The notes: a model not told the origin generated them from the sequence alone. 23,359 nucleotides of DNA from DASWJQ01 sp964517315 (GCA_964517315.1 CAZFCJ010000056.1:1-23359), one strand, 5' to 3'. Numbered from the stretch's first letter, positions 14,111-22,655 are shown. Numbers and translations are program-made.

Positions 14111-15013
14111 GTGAACCCGGTGATTGCGTTGGTTACAAGCCGATTGGGCCCGGTGCTCGGGTTGATGGTGGGGCGGCTGCTGCCGCGAGCCCCTTCGGCC
14201 TGGCTGGCAGACCGACTGGCGGCGTGGGCCGCGGCGCAGCCGAGCCACTGGGTCGTACGGGCGGTCCGCTCCAATCAGGCCGTGGTGCGCGGTATGTCGT
14301 ACGCCGACCCGAAGCTCTCCGAGGCCGTGCTGCGTGTCTTCCAGAATGCCGCCCACGGCTACCTCACTTTTTCCCGGAGGCTGGCCCGGGGGCGGTCCTC
14401 GTTGGGCTCGGCCTGCGAGCTTGCTCCCGCCTTCCTCGACGGATGCCGCCGGGCCCGGCAGTCCGGCCGGGGCGTGTTCGTCGTCGGCCCTCACATGGGC
14501 AACTTCGACATCAGCCTGGTCGCGCTCCAGCAGGCCGGGGTGAACCCCTTGGTGCTGTCCCACCGAAACCCACGCGGCTCGTACGCCGTGGATAACGCGA
14601 TTCGGCGCCGCTACGGTGTGGAACTCACTCCGATATCCACCCGCTCGCTGCGCGAGGCGTACCATCGCCTGGCGAGGGGTGGGGCGGTCTTGACCCTCGT
14701 CGACAGGCCCGATCCAGCGGCGGACCGGGTCCGGTTTTTTGGCCGCCCCGCTCGACTCCCCTCCGGGCACGTGCGCCTCGCGCTGCGCTCCGGCGCGCTG
14801 ATCCTGGTGGGGGCCTCGCTTCAGGAGGGCCGGGACCGCTACCGCGTCGAGGCCGGCGAACTCATTGACCCCCGGCAAGCCGCAGGAGCCTCCAAGGATG
14901 TAGTGGTCCGCCAAGTCACGCAACAGGTGGTCCACGTCATGGAACGCTTCATCCGCCGCCGGCCGGAGGAGTGGCTGATGTTCCGCCCGGTTTGGCCGCA
15001 GACGATCCCCTGA
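14111..15013 (+). CDS. LpxL/HtrB-family lysophospholipid/glycolipid acyltransferase
   Basis: The 300-residue protein belongs to the lauroyl/myristoyl acyltransferase family (HtrB/LpxL/MsbB; also the mycobacterial PIM acyltransferase PatA). The catalytic HxxxxD motif is H128-MGNF-D133 within VVGPHMGNFDIS, with FFGRPARLPSG at 209-219 and the C-terminal PEEWLMFRPVW at 285-295. The N-terminal hydrophobic region (about 2-25) would associate with the membrane. The GTG at 14111 was chosen as start because AGGAG (14098-14102) lies 8 bases upstream; a GTG at 14102 overlaps that site itself. In a monoderm Chloroflexota-like cell without lipid A the acceptor would more likely be a glycolipid such as a mannosylated inositol lipid (inference). 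It is divergent from the helicase and separated by 220 bases from the MFS gene. Confidence 0.88.
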   Translation: MNPVIALVTSRLGPVLGLMVGRLLPRAPSAWLADRLAAWAAAQPSHWVVRAVRSNQAVVRGMSYADPKLSEAVLRVFQNAAHGYLTFSRRLARGRSSLGSACELAPAFLDGCRRARQSGRGVFVVGPHMGNFDISLVALQQAGVNPLVLSHRNPRGSYAVDNAIRRRYGVELTPISTRSLREAYHRLARGGAVLTLVDRPDPAADRVRFFGRPARLPSGHVRLALRSGALILVGASLQEGRDRYRVEAGELIDPRQAAGASKDVVVRQVTQQVVHVMERFIRRRPEEWLMFRPVWPQTIP

Positions 15014-15233
15014 ACGGACCTCACAACGCGCTTCGTCCTATCGGGGCGCCGACTGGGTGTGACGGCTTGAGAAAAATCTCACGATTTTGTGCTTTATCGC
15101 GCATATTGCGCCTACGTCCCGCAGCCGGCAAACTTCAGCGAGCGGGTGGCGGGTTGGGGCGGCCCACGTTCATGTGTTAGTTTAGGTAGTCGGCCCGCAG
15201 AAAATTTGCAGAGTCTGCTGAAGCAGGAGAGAG

Positions 15234-16475
15234 ATGAGCGAACCGGCCACACCCGCCGAGGCGGCGACAGCTTGGCGGCGTACCCTGTACATCGTGTTCA
15301 CCGCCCAGGTGATGACCGCCGTGGGGTTTTCCAGCGTTTTCCCGTTTCTGCCGCTGTACGTGACCGACCTGGGCTCAGTCTCAGGACTGAGCGTGGAGCT
15401 GCTTTCGGGCTTGGTGTTCTCGGCGCAGGCGTTCACGATGATGATTGCCTCGCCGATCTGGGGAGCCCTCGCCGACCGCTGGGGCCGCAAGCTCATGGTG
15501 GAGCGGGCGATGTTCGGGGGCGCGGTGATCCTGCTGCTGATGGCGTTCGTCCGCTCGGCGGAGGAGCTCGTGTTCCTGCGCGGCCTCCAGGGAACGGTCA
15601 CCGGGACGGTGTCGGCGGCCAACGCGCTGGTGGCCTCGGTGGCGCCCCGTCAGCGAACCGGCTTCGCCATGGGAATGCTTCAGGTCGGCCTGGGCGCCGG
15701 CCTGGCGCTGGGGCCGCTGATCGGTGGCGTGGTCGCCGACGCCTATGGCTACGGCGCAGCGTTTTTTGTCACCGCGACCCTGCTGCTGGCGGCGGGCTTG
15801 CTGGTTTTGGTCGGGGTAGAGGAGGAGTTTGAACCGCCGGAGGGCGAAGGGCTCAGTCCGCTGGCGTTCCGCCGCAAGTGGGTTGAAATTCTGGGCGTTT
15901 CCGGGGTGCGCATAACTTATGGGCTGGAGTTCCTCAGCTATCTGGGCCGAATGATGTTAATCCCGATACTACCTTTGTTCGTGGCCCAGGTGCTGCGGTC
16001 CGACATCGGCGTGAACACCTTCACGGGGTTGGTCATCGGCGCCGGATCGGTCGCCACGACCCTCACCGCCGTCTACTTGGGCGGTCTGGGCGACCGCATC
16101 GGCTACCGGAAGGTGCTGATCGTGGCGGCGTTGGGGGTCGGGGGCGCTTATGGAATCCACACCTTTGCTCAGGACGGGTGGCAGCTGTTGGCGCTTACGG
16201 CTGTGGCCGGCGTGGCCTTGGGCGGAGTCCGACCCTCGATCGGCGCGCTGCTGGCCGAGCAATCACAGCGTGGCGATGAGGGCGCGGTGTACGGGCTGGA
16301 CAACTCGGTGCGGGCGGCGGGGCGGGCGCTGGCTCCGCTCCTGGGTTCGCTGATCGCGGTTTGGTTGGGGATCCGCGCCGCGTTCCCCGCCGCGGCTGTG
16401 GTCATGCTGGCCACGGCCTGGGTCGCCTGGCGCAAGCTGCCCGTGAGCAGCCGGGGCGCCGGCGCCGGGGGATGA
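15234..16475 (+). CDS. MFS transporter, DHA1 drug:H+ antiporter type
   Basis: The 413-residue protein has 12 predicted spans with a central cytoplasmic loop (about 200-220). Motif A of the major facilitator superfamily, GALADRWGRK, is at 77-86 between TM2 and TM3, and a weaker repeat GGLGDRIGYRK occurs in the second half. The antiporter motif-C region (GLGAGLALGPLIGG) in TM5 points to an exporter in the DHA1 group (TetA/MdtG/NorA-like). The ATG follows an AGGAGAGAG site. The following Mut7-C gene starts 3 bases after its stop codon, implying one transcript. The substrate is unknown, and efflux is inferred from motif C. Confidence 0.9.
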   Translation: MSEPATPAEAATAWRRTLYIVFTAQVMTAVGFSSVFPFLPLYVTDLGSVSGLSVELLSGLVFSAQAFTMMIASPIWGALADRWGRKLMVERAMFGGAVILLLMAFVRSAEELVFLRGLQGTVTGTVSAANALVASVAPRQRTGFAMGMLQVGLGAGLALGPLIGGVVADAYGYGAAFFVTATLLLAAGLLVLVGVEEEFEPPEGEGLSPLAFRRKWVEILGVSGVRITYGLEFLSYLGRMMLIPILPLFVAQVLRSDIGVNTFTGLVIGAGSVATTLTAVYLGGLGDRIGYRKVLIVAALGVGGAYGIHTFAQDGWQLLALTAVAGVALGGVRPSIGALLAEQSQRGDEGAVYGLDNSVRAAGRALAPLLGSLIAVWLGIRAAFPAAAVVMLATAWVAWRKLPVSSRGAGAGG

Positions 16476-16478
16476 GCG

Positions 16479-17240
16479 ATGGCGATGGACCTGTACGTCC
16501 GCGCCTACGCGGAGCTCAACGACCTCCTCCCGCCCGGGCTGCGTCAGCGCACGTTCTCCAAGCCCTGGCGGTCCCGTCGCTCCGTGAAGGATTTTCTGGA
16601 GGCGCTGGGGCTGCCGCACACGGAGATCGGAATGATCCTGGTCGACGGCGAGCCGGTCGAATTCGACCACATCGTCGCACCCGGCGAGCGAATCAGCGTG
16701 TTCCCTCCGTTTCGTACGCTGGACCTCCCTGAAGCCGCGGGTCTTACTCCGGAGCTGGAGGGACGGCCGCGCTTCGTTCTGGACACGCATCTCGGGCAGC
16801 TCGCCCATTACCTGCGTATGCTGGGTTTCGACAGCCTTTACGCCAATGAGGCCGCGGATGAAGTGCTGGCGCAGCGCTCGAGCGAGGAACGGCGCGTCCT
16901 GCTCACCCGCGACCGTGAGCTGCTCAAACGGGGTCGGGTGGAGCACGGCACCTACGTGCGCTCGGCGGAGCCGCGCACGCAGCTGGTGGAAGTGGTTCGC
17001 CGCTACGAGCTGCTGCCTCGAATGTCCCCCTTCTCGCGCTGCCTGGACTGCAACGGTGAGCTCGGACCGGCCGGGGCGGACGAGATCGAGGCGCGCGTGC
17101 CCCCGGATGCCCGGGAAACGTTCGATCGCTTTCGCAGCTGCCGGGGCTGCGGCAAAGTGTACTGGGCCGGCAGCCACGTGGAGAGGATGGAGCGGCTGAT
17201 CGACTGGCTGAGGCGGCAGGTTGATCCCTCTGAGCACTGA
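16479..17240 (+). CDS. Mut7-C RNase-fold protein with N-terminal ubiquitin-like domain
   Basis: The 253-residue protein has two parts. Residues about 1-82 form a beta-grasp (ThiS/MoaD-like) domain: a MDLYVRAYAELNDLLP start, GMILVDGEPV at 51-60 and APGERISVFPPF at 67-78. Residues about 97-245 form the Mut7-C PIN-like nuclease domain with RFVLDTHLGQLAHYLRMLGFD (98-118), acidic D102, LLTRDREL (141-148) with D145, and a zinc-ribbon of CLDC (C188, C191) and CRGC (C221, C224). This fused architecture is known in bacteria as the Mut7-C Ub/Mut7-C RNAse family; an RNase function is predicted, and its substrate is unknown. The ATG at 16479 is 3 bases after the MFS stop, with a second ATG at 16485. Its last codons (GAGCAC TGA) merge into the repeat-rich gap downstream. 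The pairing with MFS may be simple co-transcription. Confidence 0.88.
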   Translation: MAMDLYVRAYAELNDLLPPGLRQRTFSKPWRSRRSVKDFLEALGLPHTEIGMILVDGEPVEFDHIVAPGERISVFPPFRTLDLPEAAGLTPELEGRPRFVLDTHLGQLAHYLRMLGFDSLYANEAADEVLAQRSSEERRVLLTRDRELLKRGRVEHGTYVRSAEPRTQLVEVVRRYELLPRMSPFSRCLDCNGELGPAGADEIEARVPPDARETFDRFRSCRGCGKVYWAGSHVERMERLIDWLRRQVDPSEH

Positions 17241-17246
17241 GATTCT

Positions 17247-17458
17247 TGGCCTCTCGCCCCTGGCCACTGGCGGCCGGCTATTGGCCATTCGCCGGTGGCC
17301 GCTCGTTTGGCCCCGCCGATTGCGGATTCACATACTGGACTGCTCCGACATCAATGGGCGATTAACCGAAGGGATTTAACAGAAAGATACAAAGGGGTGA
17401 GCCGCCGGATCACGGATCCCGGGTAACGAATCCCGAGTCCCCAGTCTCCAGTCAACCA
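17247..17458 (+). repeat. Composite repeat unit 4 (TGGCC tract, 80-nt block, GGATCCCGAGTCC tract)
   Basis: The gap after the Mut7-C gene carries the same block order as the 8-kb region: a TGGCC-rich tract (17247-17314), the 80-nt block (17315-17394, 57/80 identical to 8115-8194) and a tract CGGATCACGGATCCCGGG, then AATCCCGAGTCCCCAGTC (17405-17446). The right arm of the hairpin is not recognisable here, so this copy is more decayed. Confidence 0.7.
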
Positions 17459-17483
17459 GCACAACTGGTGCAAACGGGTCTCC

Positions 17484-18416
17484 TCAGGTCGCGCGCCTAT
17501 CCCTGGGGAGGGTCAGCTTGGCCTCGATGAATTCGGAGTGGGTCAGCTTCATCGTCCGTGCGATGCGCCGGATGTCCTCGATCTCCTCATGTGACGCTTC
17601 GCCGTCCGCGGCCGCGACGTGAAACAGGGCCTCAAGGAAACCCAAACGCGCCTTGCGGTTGGTGGCCTCATAGAACTCGCGGCTGAGGCGATAGCCGTCG
17701 AGTTCATCCGCGATTTCGGTCGCCGCCACGCCTGCCACGAATGCGGCCTGGTCCTCGCCGAGATCCCAGTCCTCGCGTAGCGCGTCCACCATCGCGCCCA
17801 GTTCGTCGTCGTCGATCTCTTCATCCACATGGGCCACCCTGGCCATCAAGCCGCCCGCCAGGCACAATCGTCTCAAGACCTCATCAGGGAGCGACAGATC
17901 ATCGACCTCCTCTTCAGAATGGAGCCGCCGTTGCACCGTGTAGTAGACTTTGTTGCGGACGAAGTCCTCCAGATACGCTTCCCGGTTGGGGAAGCCGCCC
18001 GCCGCTTGGCCCCGGCGCCCCAACGCCCCGTCCATCAGCCCACCCAGCGCTTTGACCAGGCCGGTATCGGCCTCTTCGATGAAGTTCTTCACCTGTTCGA
18101 AAACTTCCCGTTCGGACTCGGGCAGTGCACCGTCGGCGTGGACCATTTCGTCGAGCGCCTGCATGGCCAGCTCGCGGTCGGCCCTGCTGCGAATCTGGGT
18201 CTGCATCTCGTGCAGCAGACGATTCCGTTCGGCCTCCTGCACCGGAGAATCGAGGTAAATCTCCAGCTCCGCCCATTCGGCCGCGGACAGCTCCGGCAGA
18301 TGGAACAACAGGTCCTTCAAGCTGTTGACCTCTTCCAGAGACAGATCGTGATCGGCCCACGCGGCCGCGATTAACACTTTGCCCAATGCCATGATCAGCT
18401 CGGAGCGGTGGCTCAT
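17484..18416 (-). CDS. TerB-domain protein (two tandem TerB-like helical domains)
   Basis: The 310-residue, mostly helical, acidic protein shows the recurring TerB (tellurite-resistance/DjlA-like) pattern of a helix, an Asp-rich turn and a helix. The copies are AAWADHDLSLEEVN (18-31) and MVHADGALPESERE (91-104) in the first domain, and MARVAHVDEEIDDDEL (191-206) with LFHVAAADGEASHEEIEDIRRIARTMKLT (264-292) in the second. The last one is the closest match to TerB consensus. TerB domains bind metal and scaffold stress or membrane-associated complexes; no catalytic motif is seen. The ATG at 18416 fits the conserved start MSHRSELIMALGKVLIAA. In-frame sequence extends to 18719 but is not domain-like and overlaps the divergent NTPase. 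A TATAAT lies 46 bases upstream. No other ter genes are near, so a tellurite role is not implied. Confidence 0.75.
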   Translation of the reverse strand: MSHRSELIMALGKVLIAAAWADHDLSLEEVNSLKDLLFHLPELSAAEWAELEIYLDSPVQEAERNRLLHEMQTQIRSRADRELAMQALDEMVHADGALPESEREVFEQVKNFIEEADTGLVKALGGLMDGALGRRGQAAGGFPNREAYLEDFVRNKVYYTVQRRLHSEEEVDDLSLPDEVLRRLCLAGGLMARVAHVDEEIDDDELGAMVDALREDWDLGEDQAAFVAGVAATEIADELDGYRLSREFYEATNRKARLGFLEALFHVAAADGEASHEEIEDIRRIARTMKLTHSEFIEAKLTLPRDRRAT

Positions 18417-18461
18417 GATGCGTTCTCTTTGAGGGGTTGCTCGAACGATCCGTCTCACGAA

Positions 18462-18467
18462 ATTATA
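18462..18467 (-). promoter_or_regulatory. -10 element for the TerB-domain gene
   Basis: The minus strand has a perfect TATAAT (18467-18462), 45 bases upstream of the TerB-domain start codon, in the gap with the divergent THEP1-type gene. No good -35 is found at 16-18 bases, so either an activator is needed or the match is fortuitous. Confidence 0.4.
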
Positions 18468-18528
18468 GCGGCTTGGCTCTGGTAAGGTGCGAACAAAGGT
18501 GCGCGTGTTGATGTGAAGGGAGCAGAAG

Positions 18529-19050
18529 ATGCCCTCGCCCGAGCGGACGTTGATCACCGGCCGGCCCGGATCGGGGAAGACCACGGCGATCCAACGCGTC
18601 GTTCGGGGCCTGGAGCGGCCGGTCGGCGGCTTCACCACCGGCGAACTGCGGGAAGGCGGCCGCCGGGTGGGATTCGAGATCCGCACCCTGGAGGGTGAGC
18701 GCGCGGTCATGGCCCACATCGATCGCCGCGGACCGGAGCGAATCAGCCGCTACGGGGTCGATGTGAGCGCGGTCGATCGCCTCGGCGCCGAATCGATTCG
18801 GGCGGCGGTCGCGGCCGACCACATGGTCGTTGTGGATGAGATCGGTCCCATGGAACTGCTCTCTGAATCATTCCGCGATGCCGTGCTCGAAGCCCTTGAG
18901 GTCGATATACTGTTCCTGGGCTCGGTGGTCGCCCGCCGACATCCGTTCACCGACAAGCTCAAGTCAAGGCCGGATATCGATCTGATAACCCTGGATCGGC
19001 AAAATCGCGACCGATGGGTGGAACTGCTTGTTGACAGGTATTCCAAGTAG
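18529..19050 (+). CDS. THEP1/NTPCR-type nucleoside-triphosphatase
   Basis: The 173-residue protein is a small P-loop NTPase of the THEP1 family (hydrolyses NTPs; Aquifex THEP1 and human NTPCR are members). Walker A is GRPGSGKTT (11-19), the family-typical GGFTTGELREGGRRVGF is at 33-49, and Walker B with its extension is VVVDEIGPMEL (100-110), where the Asp-Glu pair and the following GPMEL are diagnostic. The SVVARRHPF segment (132-140) also fits. The length matches the family. The ATG follows GGGAG with 6-base spacing. It is divergent from the TerB-domain gene; a small membrane protein follows after 128 bases. The physiological role of the family is unsettled. Nothing in the neighbourhood indicates one. 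Confidence 0.9.
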   Translation: MPSPERTLITGRPGSGKTTAIQRVVRGLERPVGGFTTGELREGGRRVGFEIRTLEGERAVMAHIDRRGPERISRYGVDVSAVDRLGAESIRAAVAADHMVVVDEIGPMELLSESFRDAVLEALEVDILFLGSVVARRHPFTDKLKSRPDIDLITLDRQNRDRWVELLVDRYSK

Positions 19051-19178
19051 CCGGCCCGACCGGCCCCGGAGCGAAACTAGCGCTCTACACCGTGCGCCTG
19101 GCCTGTGCTCGTCTCGCGGTATGATACGGGCCAACCAGCCGCCATGACCCCGGAGGGCGGAAGGGAAGACCGGATCAG

Positions 19179-19727
19179 ATGTATCGCAAGCAACGCATGC
19201 AGCGCATCGGTATCGTCCTTCTGTTCCTGGGGACGGGGGCCCTGGGCGTCATGGTCGGGCTTTATTTGTTTATGACCAACCCTCAACTCATTCCGCTGGC
19301 CCCTACGGAGGAGGCGGTGGCGCAGCCTGTATCCCGTTCGGCGACTCCGGAACCGGATTGGAAGGTCACCTTCGAGTACCGCTTCGCAACGACGGGATGG
19401 GAATCCGGGCCCCACAGCTATCAGCTTCAAGTGAGCTGTCCAGGCAGCAGCCCCGGCTCATGGAGCAGATCCATGAACGTTAGAGAATCGGCGGAACTTC
19501 GATTGCAGCGCGTGTATCTTCGCACGCGGGGCGTGTACGATCGAGCAACGGGTGGTCAGCCTTTGAATGCGGTCCACCCGAACCAGTCTGTCGGCGCCTC
19601 GTTGACCCTTTCTTATCCGACGCTCGACCAGGCCGAAGCGGCGCGAGCGAACTGCGAATCGCTCGTGCGCCTGGAACGGGGCCCGTGGCAGCGAATGGAG
19701 CCCCGCATTCCGATCCGGAGTGAATAA
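19179..19727 (+). CDS. Membrane-anchored extracytoplasmic protein of unknown function
   Basis: The 182-residue protein has a basic start (MYRKQRMQR), one membrane span at about residues 10-32, a Pro/Ala/Thr-rich linker (about 38-60, APTEEAVAQPVSRSATPEP), and a soluble domain of about 120 residues with two Cys residues (CPG near 88 and NCES near 158) that could form a disulphide outside the cytoplasm. No family is recognised. The ribosome-binding site is AAGGGAAG about 10 bases ahead of the first ATG; a second in-frame ATG is codon 7. The next gene, a DGGxTW lipoprotein, starts 24 bases downstream on the same strand, so the two are probably co-transcribed and may act together at the cell surface (inference). 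A TATGAT at 19120-19125 could be a -10 but lacks a -35. Confidence 0.65.
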   Translation: MYRKQRMQRIGIVLLFLGTGALGVMVGLYLFMTNPQLIPLAPTEEAVAQPVSRSATPEPDWKVTFEYRFATTGWESGPHSYQLQVSCPGSSPGSWSRSMNVRESAELRLQRVYLRTRGVYDRATGGQPLNAVHPNQSVGASLTLSYPTLDQAEAARANCESLVRLERGPWQRMEPRIPIRSE

Positions 19728-19751
19728 GCGGAACGGGGTGACTTTGGGCGC

Positions 19752-21107
19752 ATGAACAACAGCAACCAGATGATTCGATGGATCACCGAAATGAGTCTCT
19801 TCAGGATCGGTCGGCCGTCCCTCGTGGGGCTGCTGCTCTCGATGCTGGTCGCCTCGTGCGCCCTGGTTGAATTCCCGGAACCGCCCACACCCATCCCCCT
19901 TCCAACCGCGGCCGGGCAGACGCCGCAGATGGAGCCTACGGCTACCGCCGACTCTACGGAAGCCGTCACCGAGACGCCGACGGGCTCGCTTCCCACCCCG
20001 ACCTTGCCGCCGCATGCCCAACTTCCCCCGATCGGTGCCGGGGTGGAGCTGGAGATCCGGTGGGTCTCGATGGTCGACGAGCAGACCGGCTGGGGGATCG
20101 GCGAGGGACCCGACGACATCGAACGCGTGCTGCGCACTTTGGATGGTGGTCTGACCTGGCAGGACGTCTCGCCCCCTGCATTCGACGGTATGGCCACCGA
20201 AGAGTCGCGGCTTGTGATCGTGGTCGACGGCCCGCAATCCGGGTGGAGCTTGCGCTACGCGCCGGAGGAGATCGTCGAGCCGAGTGATGAGAAGATCGCG
20301 GCCGTTTGGCGGACGCAGGATGGCGGCGAATCGTGGACGGCGGGCCAGCCGCTCAATTTGCCATTCGTGGGCAGCCTCGGCTCGGAGCCGTATCTGCGCT
20401 TTGGCGAGCCGCAACAGGTTTGGTTGATGGCTCGCGCCGGCGGGGCCGGGATGCACCGCTATCCCGTCGCGCTCCTGCGCAGCGTGGATGGTGGATCGAC
20501 CTGGGAGATGGTGGAAGACCCCTTCGAGGGAACGGGGCTGCAGAGTTGCTACAAGTCCGGATTCGCCGTTCAAGGCGGGGATGATGGACTCGTCACCCTG
20601 GAGAGCTGCCCGGTGGAGGGCGCCGAAGTGCGCTTCACTCGAGACGGTGGGGTGACCTGGGAGTCTCAGCTGCTTCCGGCGCCCGAGGATCAACCCTCCC
20701 TGTTCGAGAGTGCCGGCTGCGAATCGCGCTCGCCGCAGATGCTCAGCGCCGCTGATTGGGCGCTGGCTGTGATCTGCCGCCCGTTCGAGGGCGACCCCGA
20801 GCCGCGCTGGTTTCTCTACCGCACGACGGACGGCGGAGAGACGTGGCGGGCGCAGAGTTATCCAGGCGGCGATCTGCTGTTTCTGGACTCCCAGACCGTA
20901 TGGGCGCTGGCTCGCGAACTCCATCTGAGCGGTGACGGCGGCGAGACTTGGGAACTCGTGAAGCGGGTGTCCTGGGACGGCCAATTCAGCTTCGTTTCAG
21001 AGGAGCTGGGCTGGGCGATTGCCCGTGCAGAGAACGAGATCGCGTTGGTCCGCACCCAGGACGGCGGCCAGACGTGGCGGATCCTTGAGCCTGAGATTGC
21101 TCCCTGA
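19752..21107 (+). CDS. Lipoprotein with seven DGGxTW (BNR/Ycf48-like) beta-propeller repeats
   Basis: The 451-residue protein has a lipoprotein signal: a hydrophobic stretch at about 22-35 and lipobox VASC with Cys36 as the lipidated residue. A Pro/Thr-rich linker (about 40-92) follows, then a propeller domain. Seven DGG-[x]-[TS]-W Asp-box/Ycf48-type motifs occur at 131-136, 190-195, 246-251, 298-303, 360-365, 395-400 and 437-442, matching a seven-bladed beta-propeller. Such repeats occur in sialidases, sortilins and the photosystem II assembly factor Ycf48; here no sialidase catalytic Arg triad or tyrosine is evident, so binding or assembly is more likely than hydrolysis. The first ATG (19752) has a weak GGGGTGA site; ATG at codon 14 would give a more typical signal peptide. 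Lipid anchoring places it outside the cell. Its partner is the preceding membrane-anchored protein. Confidence 0.85.
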   Translation: MNNSNQMIRWITEMSLFRIGRPSLVGLLLSMLVASCALVEFPEPPTPIPLPTAAGQTPQMEPTATADSTEAVTETPTGSLPTPTLPPHAQLPPIGAGVELEIRWVSMVDEQTGWGIGEGPDDIERVLRTLDGGLTWQDVSPPAFDGMATEESRLVIVVDGPQSGWSLRYAPEEIVEPSDEKIAAVWRTQDGGESWTAGQPLNLPFVGSLGSEPYLRFGEPQQVWLMARAGGAGMHRYPVALLRSVDGGSTWEMVEDPFEGTGLQSCYKSGFAVQGGDDGLVTLESCPVEGAEVRFTRDGGVTWESQLLPAPEDQPSLFESAGCESRSPQMLSAADWALAVICRPFEGDPEPRWFLYRTTDGGETWRAQSYPGGDLLFLDSQTVWALARELHLSGDGGETWELVKRVSWDGQFSFVSEELGWAIARAENEIALVRTQDGGQTWRILEPEIAP

Positions 21108-21335
21108 TGGACCTCGGCTGGGGGAGCTGCAGGGGGCTCTAGGAGTCAGGCTGCTCACCACATAACGGGGAGAGCTGAGGGAGGCACTTTTTGTGTCTGC
21201 TCCGACTCCAGCCCGCTGCCGGGGAGGCAGGTCTGCGATTGAGGTCTCCACGAGTGGACGGTCGCTCGGACCGGATTGAAATAAGAAACGAGACCGCTGT
21301 GGGCTTTGGGCCCCCTGCGGTGAAGTGTTTTTCGG

Positions 21336-22655
21336 CTAGGGGTTCGCCTGAGCTGCGGGCGCCGCGGCGGCCAGGCGCCGTCGCCTCAAGAAGTGCAGCA
21401 GCAGAAAGCCGGCGACCGCCAATGCGGAAAACATTCCCCCCAGGTACCAGACAAGGGATGGGTTGAGGTTGTCCAGCACCAGGCCGGCGGCCCACGGCCC
21501 CACCGCGGCCGGCAGCCCCCAAGACACCGAAAAGACCGCCATGTAGCGCCCCCGCATGTCTTCCGGTGATAACAGCGCCACCAGCGCTTGGGCGACCGGG
21601 ATGACGATCATTTCCCCGACGGTGATGATCAGCATGGCCAGGACGAAGAGTGGATAGGCCCCCACGAAGCCGTACATGGTGAAGCCAATCGCGTAGAACA
21701 GGCCGCCCAACGCCATCATCGGCAGCGGCGAGCGCCGTTTCGTCCAGCGGGTGACCGAGAACTGAGCCAGCACCACAAGCGATGCGTTCACGCTCATGAG
21801 CAGCCCGAAGGCGCGTTCCGGGACGGCGTGCACGTCCCGCAGGAACACCGACAGCGTGCTGTAGAGCTGGATATAGACCAGATTCATCACGGCGGTCATC
21901 AGCAGGAACGCCATGTACGGTCGGTCGACGAGCACCTCGACGTAGCCGCCCAACGTGGCGGTCAGGCCGTCTCCCGTCTCCCCTTGCTCGGGCTGAGGCA
22001 TGGTCTCCGGGATCAGGCGCAGGACGAACCCGGCCGTGAGCAGGCTAAATGAAGCATCGGCGATGAACAGCAGCAGGTAGGATCGCGCTGCCAGCAGGCC
22101 GCCGATGGTGGGGCCGACGATCCAGGCCAGATTGCCAGCCACGCGAAGCAGGCCGAAACCCTCGGTCCGCTTCTCCTCTTCGAGCAGATCGGCGACCATG
22201 GCACCGTGGGCGGGGCCCGCGACGTCGGCCAGCAGGCCGACCATGACGGCCAATACGAAGAACAGGGCCAAGGTGTCGACAAATCCCATCGTCAGGCTGC
22301 TCAGGCCTGAGAACACCAGGCCGAAAAGGATGATCGACTTGCGGCCGAAACGGTCGGTCAGCGCCCCGCCGATCATGTTGCCGACGAAGCTGGCCACCGA
22401 GAAGACCCCAAACAGCGCGCCGGCTTCGGTCATTCCCACGCTGAACTTCTGCGTGATATACAGCGCGAAAAACGGCAGCAAAATCGTGCGGCCCAGTGAG
22501 TCGATGAAGTGCGTGCCGACCACGATCCAGAACACGGAAGGGAAGGTCGCGTAGGTCGTGCCCAGCCGGCTCCACAGCCTCGAATGCCATTTCCGAATGG
22601 GGGGCAGCTCCAACGCGCTTTTGCCTCCTGCGGGACGACCGAAGGAGGATAACAT
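21336..22655 (-). CDS. MFS transporter (DHA1-like)
   Basis: The 439-residue protein has 12 spans and MFS motif A as GGALTDRFGRKS (96-107) after TM2, with a typical cytoplasmic mid-loop (about 215-235, IPETMPQPEQGETGDG). A motif-C-like Gly/Pro stretch, VGPTIGGLLAA, follows in TM5, suggesting efflux. It is not a close duplicate of the first MFS protein: length and motif wording differ. The first ATG (22655) has no good ribosome-binding site; AGGAGG lies inside the reading frame about 10 bases before a TTG at codon 15, so the true start may be downstream of the predicted one. It is convergent with the propeller lipoprotein across a 228-base gap, in which only an imperfect CCGC/GCGG stem followed by a T-run (about 21310-21332) was noted. 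The substrate is unknown. Confidence 0.88.
   Translation of the reverse strand: MLSSFGRPAGGKSALELPPIRKWHSRLWSRLGTTYATFPSVFWIVVGTHFIDSLGRTILLPFFALYITQKFSVGMTEAGALFGVFSVASFVGNMIGGALTDRFGRKSIILFGLVFSGLSSLTMGFVDTLALFFVLAVMVGLLADVAGPAHGAMVADLLEEEKRTEGFGLLRVAGNLAWIVGPTIGGLLAARSYLLLFIADASFSLLTAGFVLRLIPETMPQPEQGETGDGLTATLGGYVEVLVDRPYMAFLLMTAVMNLVYIQLYSTLSVFLRDVHAVPERAFGLLMSVNASLVVLAQFSVTRWTKRRSPLPMMALGGLFYAIGFTMYGFVGAYPLFVLAMLIITVGEMIVIPVAQALVALLSPEDMRGRYMAVFSVSWGLPAAVGPWAAGLVLDNLNPSLVWYLGGMFSALAVAGFLLLHFLRRRRLAAAAPAAQANP

Noticed and set aside
18417..18719. N-terminal extension of the TerB-domain protein
   Set aside because: It overlaps the divergent THEP1 gene, has no domain character, and starts long before the conserved MSHRSEL segment.
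19458..20984. 508-residue minus-strand frame opposite the propeller lipoprotein
   Set aside because: It is antisense to seven regular DGGxTW motifs and a lipobox; the composition is Arg/His-rich and shadow-like.
21191..21466. 91-residue plus-strand frame after the lipoprotein
   Set aside because: It runs into the minus-strand MFS gene, has no ribosome-binding site, and is low in structure.
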